Shown here in pieces: positions 43,801 through 50,422 of a stretch of 50,422 bases of DNA (positions are counted from its first letter, which is position 1; each line of letters begins with the position of its first letter). The notes under the pieces are model-generated. The model was not told the origin of the DNA. It searched no databases and saw only the letters and a list, made by a program, of their open reading frames with translations. Source of the DNA: Azospirillum agricola (lineage in GTDB: Bacteria; Pseudomonadota; Alphaproteobacteria; Azospirillales; Azospirillaceae); assembly GCF_017876095.1 (NCBI RefSeq), contig NZ_JAGINM010000037.1:1-50422 (forward strand), given 5' to 3'. The position numbers and the translations under genes were made by a program.

Positions 43801-46800
43801 TCCGGGTTCCAGCGTCCAGCTTCCATCGGCGTTCCGCGTGCCGTCGGACAGCGTGGCCCCGGCTGGCACTCCGGTGATGGTCACGAGGCCGAGCCGCTCC
43901 GACCCGTCGGTGTCGGCAAGCGCCACCGAAAGATGCAGCGGGATGACCGTGTCCTCGGTTCCGGTCAGCGGGGTCCAGGTGACGATCGGCTGGTCGGCGA
44001 CCGGGTCGACGGTGACACGGAAAAGCTGGCTGCTGGTGGCGGTGGTCCCCGTCGCCTGCTCCGTCGCCGTCGCCGTCAGCGTCAGGTTGAAGTCGGTGCC
44101 GCTGTTGGCCGGCGGCAGCAGCTTCAGCCCGCTCAACTGGGTGGCGGTCAGGGTGACCGCCCCGCCGGTCGGGATCAGGGTGTTGCCATCGGCATCGATC
44201 AGCTTGGCACCGCTCGGCAGGCCCGACAGCACGACGCTCAGCGTCTCCGACCCGTCGCGGTCGACCAGGGCGGCCGACAGGTTGAGCGCGATCGGCGTGT
44301 CCTCGCTGCCCGCCGCGTTGGCGACGCTGATCGCCGGGGCGTCGGCCACCGCCACCACCTCCACATGGAAGGTCTTGCTGGTGCTGGCCGTGTCCTTGTT
44401 CGAGCTTTCCAGGCTGGTCGCCGTCAGCGTCAAATCCATGCCGCCCGACATGTTGCGCGGCGGAATGACCTTCAGGCCGGACAGGTCGGACAGCTTCAAG
44501 GTCCAGGAGCCGTCACCGTTGTTGGAGCCCTGGTTCAGCACGGCTCCGTCGGGCAGACCGGACAGGATGATGGCCATGCTCTCCGACCCGTCGGTGTCGA
44601 CCAGCGCCGCCCACAAGTCCAACGCGATCGCCGTGTCCTCGTTGCCGGTCGCATTGTGGACGGCGACGTCGGGGGCGTCGGCGACCGCCGTGAAGGTGAC
44701 GGTGAAGCTCTTGGCCGACCAGGCCTCGGCCGCCGTGCCGTCCTTGGCCGCCGCCTCGACGGTCAGGGTCACGGTCCCGGCGTAGTTCGACGGCGGCGTC
44801 AGGGTCAGCGCCGCGCGCTCCGCCGGCGTCAGGCCGGAGAGGTCGTAGACGCCGCCGCCGAGCGCCGTGCCGGCCGACAGGGTGAAGCCGGTCGGCACTG
44901 TCAGGCGCACCGCGCTGATCGCCTCCGGGGTGCCCACCAGATCGGTGACCGCCACGTCGATCGACAGGTTGGCCGCCACGTCCTCCCGCGAGGTCGGAGC
45001 CGTCACGCTGATCGTGGGCGCGTCGCTGACCGGCGCCACCTCGACCGCCAGGGTCCGGGTGGTGGTTGCCCGGTCGGCGTTGCTGCTCTCGCGCGACACC
45101 GCCGTGACGCTGAGCTGGATGGTGCCGCTGGCGTTGGCCGGCGGGGTGAATTTCAGGTTGGCCAGTTGGTCCGGAGTCAGCACCCAGCGGCCGGGGTTGG
45201 TCGAGTCCTCGAAGCCCGCCGACAGCTTGGCGCCAACCGGCACATTGTCGATGACGACGCCGACGAGGCTTTCCGACCCGTCCGTGTCGGTGAGCGCCGC
45301 CGTGATGTTCAGCGCGATGGCCGTGTCCTCGTCGCCCGAGGCGGTCTGCACGGTCAGAGACGGGGCGTCGGCAATGGCCGTCACCGTCACCGCCTGCGTC
45401 ACCGTGGTCTGGCTGTTGTTGGCGCCCGAGGTGACGACCACGCCGAGTGTGAAGTCAACGTCGCTGTTGGCCGGCGGCTTGATCGTCAGGCCGGCCAGCT
45501 TCGACGGATCGAGCGTCGCGCTGCCATCCGCCTGGACGGTGATGAGCGTGCCCAGGGAATCCCTCAGCTCGGCTCCGGCCGGAATGCCGGTCAGCTTGAC
45601 GGCCGTTACGTTCTGCCAGTCCGACAGGCCGCTGTCGAGGTTGAGGGCGACGGCGGTGTCCTCGCCGGTGGTGAGGCCGGCCGGCCGCTGGTTGCCGATG
45701 CCGGTGTTCGGATCGACCACCGGCGGCGGGGGAGGCGGCGGGGGAGGCGGAGGCGGAGGCGGCGGGGGGCTGGTCGGATCGCCGTTCCCTCCTCCGTTGT
45801 TGCCGCCGCCGTTGTTGCCGCCGCCGTTCGAGGACTGCGCGACGCTCCAGCTCACGACGAAGCTGTCGGAGACGCTGGTGTTGCGGTCGCCTTCCTGCTC
45901 GATGCTGAACGGACGGACGGTCAGGGTCAGGCTGCCCTGGTCGTAGGTCTGGCCGTTCGTGGTGACGGTGGCGTGGCTGATGCCCGCCGCGTTGGCGTTG
46001 TGCACGGTCAGCTTGACGCCGCCGGCCGCCAGAGCCGCCGCGTAGTCGGTCGGCGACAGGGTCCAGGTGCCGTCGCCGTTGTCGATGCCGAAGTTCAGGA
46101 GCGAGCCCTTCGGCACGCCCTCGATGATGACCGCCAGAGATTCCGAACCGTCGGTGTCCTGAAGATGCGCGTTGAGGTTCAGCACCATGTCGGTCGGAAC
46201 ACCGCTCGCCGAGACCTGATCGTCGACATGGTAGGCGACCAGCGTGCCGTCCGCCGCCTTCGACATGGGCGCGTCGGCCACGGCGGTGACAACCACCGTC
46301 GGGGTGTAGGTCCTGGTCAGGCTGTCGCTGCCGTCGGTCGCCGTCACCGACACGGTGATCTGGAAATCATCGGCGTTGTGTTCGGGAACATGCAGGCGCA
46401 GGCCGCCCAGCTTGGACGGATCGACCGACCAGCGGCCGTTGCCGTTGTCGGTCAGCGCCCCCGCAATCGTGCTCGTCAGCGTCACGCCGGCCGGCAGACC
46501 GGAGATGACGATGGCGGAGATGTGCTCCGACCCGTCGCTGTCGCCGGTCAGGGCCGAGATCACCAGCGGGATGCCGCCGGGGTTGTCCTCGGGCGCGCTG
46601 GCGCTGATCGAGACGATCGGCTCGTCGGCCTTGGGATCGACGGTGACGGTCAGGTCGCGGGTCTGCTTCAGCACGCCGCCCGACGTCTCGCCGTTCACCA
46701 CGATGGTCGCCGCACCGTTGCTGTCGGTGGTGATGACGTCGACCTTCAGGTTGATGGTGCCGGAGAAGTCGGCCTTGGTCGTCAGGGTCAATTCGTTGCG

Positions 46801-49800
46801 GTACTCGACGTCGACCGACCAGCGGCCGTTGCCGAGATAGACCAGACCGCTCTCATGCCCGGCCGCCAGCGACAGCGAGGCGCCGTCCGGCAGATTGCTG
46901 ACCACCAGCGACAGCCGCTCGGACCCGTCGGTGTCGGTGAGTTGCAGGTTGCCGAGTTGCAGGTTGATCGCCGTATCCTCGGTGCCGCGCGCGCTGAGCG
47001 CGCCGGTCGGGGTCGCCACGTCGGCGACGCCCTGCACCTCGACATGGACCGTCACCGGCGCCGCGTCGGCGATCGAGCCGTTGGAGCTTTCCGTCGCCCG
47101 CGCGGTGAAGGTCAGATCGAAGCCGACGTTGGAGTTGGACGGTGGGGTGATGGTCAGACCGTTGAGGTCGGCCGGCGTCAGCACCCATTTGCCCGACGCG
47201 GCGTCGTAGGTGCCATGGTTCAGCGTCGCACCGGCCGGCACGCCACCGACCAGGATGGTCAGTGTTTCCGAACCGTCCCGGTCGGTCAGGGCGGCGTTGA
47301 CCGACAGCGGAATGGCGGTGTCCTCGCGGCCGACCGCGCTCGACGCCGACAGAACCGGGGTGTCGGCGACGGCCTTGACCGTCACCGCGAAGGAAAGCGG
47401 CGCCGAGGTGGCGGTCGTCATCCCCTCCACCGAGGTGGCGGTGACGGTCAGCGTCACCGAACCCGAGTAGTCGTGCTGCGGCGTGAAGGTCAGGCCGTTC
47501 AGTTCCGCCGGAGTCAGCGTCCAGCTTCCGTCGGGGTTGTGGATGCCGGCGGACAAGGTCGCCCCTTCCGGCACGCCGGTGATGGTGATGTGGTCGAGCG
47601 TTTCGCCGGTCAGGTCGGACAGCGCGGCGGTGATGCCCAACGCGATGGCCGTGTCCTCGTTGCCCGAGACCGGTTGGACGCCGACGATCGGCGCGTCGGC
47701 GACGCCGGTCACGGTGATCGACAGGGGGACCGGAGCCGACACGGCGGTCGAACCGTTTTCGCGCTCCTCCGAGGTCGCGGTGACGCTCAGCGTGATGGTG
47801 CCGGAGAAGTCGTGCGGCGGGGTGATGCGCAGCCCGGCCAGCTGGGCGCGGGTCAGCGTCCAGGTGGTGGTGCCATCCGCCTCGGTCACGTAGCTGCCGG
47901 CGCTCAGCATCGCCCCGTCCGGGACGTTGGAGATGGTGATGGCGCTGATGCTCTCCGACCCGTCGGTGTCGGTCAGGGTCGGCGTGATCGACAGCGCGAC
48001 CGAGACATCCTCCCTGGTCGTGGCGGCGGCGGCGGTCACGGTCGGGGCGTCGGCCACCGCGTCGACGGTGATGGTGCCGCTCGCCGTCTGCACGAGGCGC
48101 GACGCGGTGGCCCCGCTGCCGTCGACGGTCCCGACCTTCAGCGTGTAGTTGAGGTCGGCGTCGGAATTGTGGGCGGTGGTGACGGTCAGGCCCTGGACGC
48201 TCCAGGTCCCGGCTGTGCCGCCGACCGCGGCGAGCGCCGAGGTCGGGATGGTCCAGCTGTAGTTGCCCGAGGCATCGGGACCGCCGCGCGTCAGCTCGAC
48301 CCCGTTCAGGTACAGCTTGGCGCCGCTGGCGTCCTGCTGCGAGGCCGGGATCAGCAGGGTGACGTTCTCCACCGCCTCCGGGCTGGCGGCGTCGACGTCG
48401 CTGAGCGTGATGGTCGGGGAGAGCGCGATGCCGCCCGCCTGGTCCTCGTTGCCGCGCGCGTTGAGCGTGCCGATCTGGAAGGCGTCGGCAACCGGCGCCA
48501 CCGTGATCGTCTGGGTGGCGGTGGAGGTGCCGCCGTAGCTGTCCCGCACCGTGAAGGTGAAGCTGTCGGTGCCGCTGAAGTCCGGGTCCGGCGTGTAGGT
48601 GAAGCTGCCGTCATCGTTCACCACCACCGTGCCATGCGCCAGCCGCACCGGCTGGCCGTTGGTGCCCGGCCCCTGGTAGGTCAGCGTGTCGTCGGTGCGG
48701 CCGTTGGCGATGTCCGGATCGGTCGCCGCCAGCCGGCCATTGACCACGTTGTCCTCGGTGCCGGGGGTGTTGGCGGCGGTCGCGGTCGGCGGGTTCGGGT
48801 TGTAGTTCAGCACCTCACGGACGTTGACCGGCTGGCCATCGACGTAGATTTCCAGCTTCTCGAAATCAACCACGCGGAGTCCGAGCGCCGTCAGAGTCGT
48901 CGCGCTGTTGGTGGAGGTGTCGGCGTTGGCGGCGTTGGGCTTGGCCGCCGCCGCCTCGATGCTGTCGCGCAGCGTGCGCAGGTCGGCCAGGATCGCCGGG
49001 TTGGCGAGCTGCGCGCTGGTCAGCATCACCCGGAAGGTGTCGATGCCGGTGTCGCCGTCCTGAAGTTCGGGCTTGGCGGAGGTGCCGCCCTCGCCGACCA
49101 CGAAGATCGACAGGTCGTCGCCAGCCCCACCATTGATGGTGTCCGTCCCGCCGCCGCCGCTGATGGTGTCGCTGCCGGCCCCGCCGATCAGGACGTTGGC
49201 GCCGCTGGAGCCGGTGATCACGTCGTCGAACCGGGACCCGGTGACGTTCTCCAGATTGCGCAGAACGTCATTGCCCTCGCCGGTTCCGACGCCGGTCGCC
49301 AGATTGGCGTTCACGGCGGTGGCGGAGTCGGCGTAGGTCACCGTGTCGGTGCCGGCGCCGCCGTCGATGGTGTCGTCGCCGAGGCCACCGGCCAGCAGGT
49401 CGTCGCCGTCGCCGCCGTCCAGGCTGTCATCGCCCGCCCCGCCGCGCAGCGTGTCCTTGCCGCCCCCGCCATAGATCGTGTCGTTGCCGTCGCCGCCGTC
49501 GAGGCTATCGTTGCCCTGCGGCGTGCCGGTGAAGGTGACCGACAGCGTCTTGGGCGTGCTGGTGGCGGTGCTGCCGTTCTCCTGCTCGATCGAGGTGGCG
49601 GTGACGGTAAGATTGATCGGGTGGGTGCTGTCGCCCTCCTTGGCGGTCAGCTTCAGGTCGTTGAGCTGCGCCGGGGTCAGGGTCCAGGTGGTGGTGCCGT
49701 TGGCCTCGGTCACGCAGGTGCCGGCGCTCAGGCTCGCCCCGGCCGGAACGCCGGAGATCACCAGCCTGTCGATCGATTCCGACCCGTCGGTGTCCGACAG

Positions 49801-50422
49801 GGTGGCGCCGACGTTGAGGCTGACGGTGAAGACGCCGGTGCCATCGCCGTAGATCACGTCGTCGCCGGCGCCGCCGTAGATGGTGTCGTGGCCGGAACCG
49901 CCTTGCAGCGTGTCGTTGCCGGCGGTGCCGGTCAGCGTGTCGTTCTGGCCGTTGCTCAGGTTGTAGGAGATCGGAGTCACCACGGCGGTCGGCGCGTCGG
50001 CCACCGCGATAACGGTGACGGCGAGCGTCTTCTGGACGTTGACCGCTGCGGCCGTGCCGTCCTTGGCGGTGGCGGTTACCGTCAGGGTGAAATCGACGTC
50101 GCTGTCGCGCGGCGGCGTGATCTTCAGGCCGGCCAACTGGCCGGGCGTCAGCGTGATCGACCCGTTGCCGATCGTCAGCGTGTCGCCCGCCGCGTTCGTC
50201 AGCGTCGCCCCGCTCGGGATGTTGCCGATCGTGATCGTCAGCGTCTCGGACCCGTCCGTATCGGTCAGGGCGGAGGCGATGTTCAGCGCGATCGCCGTGT
50301 CCTCGTCACCGCTTGCCGGCTGCACGGTCAGCGTCGGCGTGTCGGTCACCGGGTTGACCACCACCAGCAGCGGTTCGCTCCTGGTCGCCTCCACCGCGCT
50401 GCCGTCCTTGGCGACCGCCGTC
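40885..50422 (-). CDS. giant type I-secreted repeat adhesin (5' end beyond the window)
   Basis: The frame is open to the right edge, so the first visible codon is internal; about 3,180 residues are seen. Most of it is about twenty modules of 95-115 residues with the pattern DAPTLxVxxASGxEDTAIAL, TDTDGSETLTVTISGIPxGA and LTPxQLxGLKITPPxNSD, Ig/cadherin-like folds common in BapA/LapA-type biofilm adhesins. Near the N-terminal side lie two RTX calcium-binding blocks and a different cadherin-like module (about 48480-48790, GSFTYTPDPDFSGTDSFTF). A Gly/Asn stretch and a run of about 16 prolines split the protein. The C-terminus has a short RTX block and ends ENIERLTF-like (NIERLTF), a type I secretion signal region. 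No HlyB/HlyD-type genes are in the window. Confidence 0.92.
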   Translation of the reverse strand, partial: TAVAKDGSAVEATRSEPLLVVVNPVTDTPTLTVQPASGDEDTAIALNIASALTDTDGSETLTITIGNIPSGATLTNAAGDTLTIGNGSITLTPGQLAGLKITPPRDSDVDFTLTVTATAKDGTAAAVNVQKTLAVTVIAVADAPTAVVTPISYNLSNGQNDTLTGTAGNDTLQGGSGHDTIYGGAGDDVIYGDGTGVFTVSLNVGATLSDTDGSESIDRLVISGVPAGASLSAGTCVTEANGTTTWTLTPAQLNDLKLTAKEGDSTHPINLTVTATSIEQENGSTATSTPKTLSVTFTGTPQGNDSLDGGDGNDTIYGGGGKDTLRGGAGDDSLDGGDGDDLLAGGLGDDTIDGGAGTDTVTYADSATAVNANLATGVGTGEGNDVLRNLENVTGSRFDDVITGSSGANVLIGGAGSDTISGGGGTDTINGGAGDDLSIFVVGEGGTSAKPELQDGDTGIDTFRVMLTSAQLANPAILADLRTLRDSIEAAAAKPNAANADTSTNSATTLTALGLRVVDFEKLEIYVDGQPVNVREVLNYNPNPPTATAANTPGTEDNVVNGRLAATDPDIANGRTDDTLTYQGPGTNGQPVRLAHGTVVVNDDGSFTYTPDPDFSGTDSFTFTVRDSYGGTSTATQTITVAPVADAFQIGTLNARGNEDQAGGIALSPTITLSDVDAASPEAVENVTLLIPASQQDASGAKLYLNGVELTRGGPDASGNYSWTIPTSALAAVGGTAGTWSVQGLTVTTAHNSDADLNYTLKVGTVDGSGATASRLVQTASGTITVDAVADAPTVTAAAATTREDVSVALSITPTLTDTDGSESISAITISNVPDGAMLSAGSYVTEADGTTTWTLTRAQLAGLRITPPHDFSGTITLSVTATSEERENGSTAVSAPVPLSITVTGVADAPIVGVQPVSGNEDTAIALGITAALSDLTGETLDHITITGVPEGATLSAGIHNPDGSWTLTPAELNGLTFTPQHDYSGSVTLTVTATSVEGMTTATSAPLSFAVTVKAVADTPVLSASSAVGREDTAIPLSVNAALTDRDGSETLTILVGGVPAGATLNHGTYDAASGKWVLTPADLNGLTITPPSNSNVGFDLTFTARATESSNGSIADAAPVTVHVEVQGVADVATPTGALSARGTEDTAINLQLGNLQLTDTDGSERLSLVVSNLPDGASLSLAAGHESGLVYLGNGRWSVDVEYRNELTLTTKADFSGTINLKVDVITTDSNGAATIVVNGETSGGVLKQTRDLTVTVDPKADEPIVSISASAPEDNPGGIPLVISALTGDSDGSEHISAIVISGLPAGVTLTSTIAGALTDNGNGRWSVDPSKLGGLRLHVPEHNADDFQITVSVTATDGSDSLTRTYTPTVVVTAVADAPMSKAADGTLVAYHVDDQVSASGVPTDMVLNLNAHLQDTDGSESLAVIIEGVPKGSLLNFGIDNGDGTWTLSPTDYAAALAAGGVKLTVHNANAAGISHATVTTNGQTYDQGSLTLTVRPFSIEQEGDRNTSVSDSFVVSWSVAQSSNGGGNNGGGNNGGGNGDPTSPPPPPPPPPPPPPPPPVVDPNTGIGNQRPAGLTTGEDTAVALNLDSGLSDWQNVTAVKLTGIPAGAELRDSLGTLITVQADGSATLDPSKLAGLTIKPPANSDVDFTLGVVVTSGANNSQTTVTQAVTVTAIADAPSLTVQTASGDEDTAIALNITAALTDTDGSESLVGVVIDNVPVGAKLSAGFEDSTNPGRWVLTPDQLANLKFTPPANASGTIQLSVTAVSRESSNADRATTTRTLAVEVAPVSDAPTISVTAPTSREDVAANLSIDVAVTDLVGTPEAISAVRLTVPTGFTLSAGTALGGGVYDLSGLTPAERAALTLTPPSNYAGTVTLTVEAAAKDGTAAEAWSAKSFTVTFTAVADAPDVAVHNATGNEDTAIALDLWAALVDTDGSESMAIILSGLPDGAVLNQGSNNGDGSWTLKLSDLSGLKVIPPRNMSGGMDLTLTATSLESSNKDTASTSKTFHVEVVAVADAPAISVANAAGSEDTPIALNLSAALVDRDGSETLSVVLSGLPSGAKLIDADGNTLIPTGGAVTLTATQLSGLKLLPPANSGTDFNLTLTATATEQATGTTATSSQLFRVTVDPVADQPIVTWTPLTGTEDTVIPLHLSVALADTDGSERLGLVTITGVPAGATLSDGTRNADGSWTLEPGQLAGLTLTPPADSDVDITLTITAISHESNGTTATTVVTLPIAMNAVSDTPTLSVQAASGAEDTAIALTINPAQTDIDGSETLTVTISGIPGGASLSNDGGDTLTITNGSITLTPGQLAGLKITPPENSDTDFTLTVTARSKDGSAAEATTSQTLSVTVTPVSDTPTLSVQGASGDEDTAIALTISPALTDTDGSETLTVTISGIPGGASLSNDGGDTLTITNGSITLTPGQLAGLKITPPGNSDTDFTLTVTATARDGSAAPVTVTDTLTVTVNPVSDAPTLTVQPATGNEDSPIALNIASALTDTDGSETLTITLSGIPDHAVLANAGGVLTVSNGTVTLTPAQLTGLKITPPENSDENFTLTVTATSRDGMAAGADTVRTLAVTVNPVSDAPTLSVQAASGNEDSPIALSIAPALTDTDGSEVLTVTLSGIPAGASLTNDDGDVLVISGGSITLTPAQLAGLAITPPDDSDTDFTLTVTARSKDGSAVEATTVRSLTVTVAPVTDAPTLSVQPASGDEDTAIALTINPALTDTDGSETLNVTLSGIPDGATLRNAAGALTVVAGAITLTPSQLTGLTIKPPANSGDDFTLTVTATARDGSAAPVSVADTLTVTVNPVADAPALTVAATHGPEDTAIALSITAAPTDLDGSETVTVRIDGVPAGASLNHGTDNADGSWSLTAAQLSGLTYTPPADANGPVTLTVTATSHDGTSTATVSQTLTVTVDPVNDAPTLTANGQAAGVAGVAIDDVDSSVMSGMTVRITGGSQSGDTLNLDSLPLTTDSVTGRKTVAGTGIEVTWDDASHKLSLSGDAPTATYTDLLHHLALTPGGAGTRTLEVTVTDQQGAASDPLSVQVEVSNDAVVTGTAGNDTLHAAAGTMAMNGGAGDDLFIFAQRDGSLFINGGAGWTDVVEMGNFAGGVGNWLDQIDSNSYTLDPSGHGLTFNHEWSGTLEDQNGHQLVLQNIERLTF
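41080..41215 (-). repeat. C-terminal RTX block of the adhesin
   Basis: Codes for GTAGNDTLHA and MNGGAGDDLFIF-type nonapeptides, followed by a strand-rich tail of about 70 residues. This is the usual arrangement of a calcium-folded type I secretion domain. Confidence 0.75.
43115..43574 (-). repeat. near-identical tandem adhesin modules
   Basis: A 114-base stretch at 43115-43228 is identical to 43460-43573, exactly 345 bases (115 codons) apart, and neighbouring bases remain very similar. This points to recent duplication or gene conversion between adjacent modules. Confidence 0.85.
45718..45832 (-). repeat. GGGNN-polyproline linker within the adhesin
   Basis: Codes for three GGGNN-like repeats followed by a run of about 16 prolines. 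It separates the N-terminal group of modules from the more uniform C-terminal group and would act as a stiff spacer or hinge. Confidence 0.8.
49108..49516 (-). repeat. large internal RTX block of the adhesin
   Basis: Contains about a dozen GGxGxDxLx nonapeptides (DGGDGNDTIYGG, GGAGDDSLDGG, GGLGDDTIDGG, GGAGSDTISGG) with a serralysin-like interruption (TVTYADSATAV, VENVTGSRFDD-type). Calcium-binding beta-roll. Confidence 0.8.
49838..49948 (-). repeat. short internal RTX block of the adhesin
   Basis: Codes for about four nonapeptides (GTAGNDTLQGG, GSGHDTIYGG, GAGDDVIYGD) inserted between two Ig-like modules upstream of the larger RTX block. Confidence 0.75.

Noticed and set aside
41732..44785. 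1017-codon open frame on the plus strand
   Set aside because: It is the antisense shadow of the repetitive, GC-rich adhesin; its valine/serine-rich repeats mirror the real repeats and it has no ribosome site.

Overview
This window is a GC-rich stretch of what looks like an alphaproteobacterial genome, most likely an Azospirillum-type (Rhodospirillales) soil or plant-associated bacterium. That placement is an inference from base composition, GC-rich codon use, the type VI secretion gene order and opine-regulator-like proteins; there is no rRNA or other taxonomic marker here. No tRNA, rRNA, CRISPR array, insertion sequence or origin was found.

Positions 1-24144 (minus strand) hold a nearly complete type VI secretion system (T6SS). 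Read in the direction of transcription the order is tssJ-K-L-M-A, tssB-C, hcp, tssE-F-G, a DUF4157-domain effector candidate, clpV, vgrG, a MORN-repeat protein, a DUF4280 PAAR-like tip protein, a second effector candidate, a SPOR-domain membrane protein and an exported alpha/beta hydrolase whose 3' end looks frameshifted. All thirteen core functions can be named if the DUF4280 protein is the spike tip; no Fha, PpkA or PppA gene is present. Strong hairpins sit between tssB and tssC and between tssC and hcp, and both effector candidates appear to have their own sigma70-type promoters. A small helix-turn-helix/coiled-coil protein gene lies just upstream of tssJ on the same strand.

Positions 24992-28769 carry a pirin gene, a divergent Tat-exported multicopper oxidase gene and a ParDE-type toxin-antitoxin pair.

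Positions 28818-40075 form a two-sided catabolic locus around a LysR regulator that resembles the opine regulators OccR/NocR. On the minus strand lie two DAO-family flavoproteins, a small [2Fe-2S] protein, a FAD/[2Fe-2S] alpha subunit, two RidA imine deaminases and an orphan amino-acid/opine-type binding protein. This is the layout expected for a membrane-linked opine, D-amino-acid or hydroxyproline dehydrogenase. On the plus strand lies a complete ABC importer of the polyamine/opine (Pot-like) class. A cluster of six small hairpins separates its binding-protein gene from the ATPase gene.

Positions 40317-50422 hold a MarR-family regulator gene and, convergent to it, the 3' 9.5 kb of a giant repetitive adhesin gene. 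The visible part encodes about 3,180 residues: roughly twenty Ig/cadherin-like modules, two internal RTX calcium-binding blocks, a glycine/asparagine-polyproline linker and a C-terminal RTX tail typical of type I secretion. The gene starts beyond the right edge of the window.
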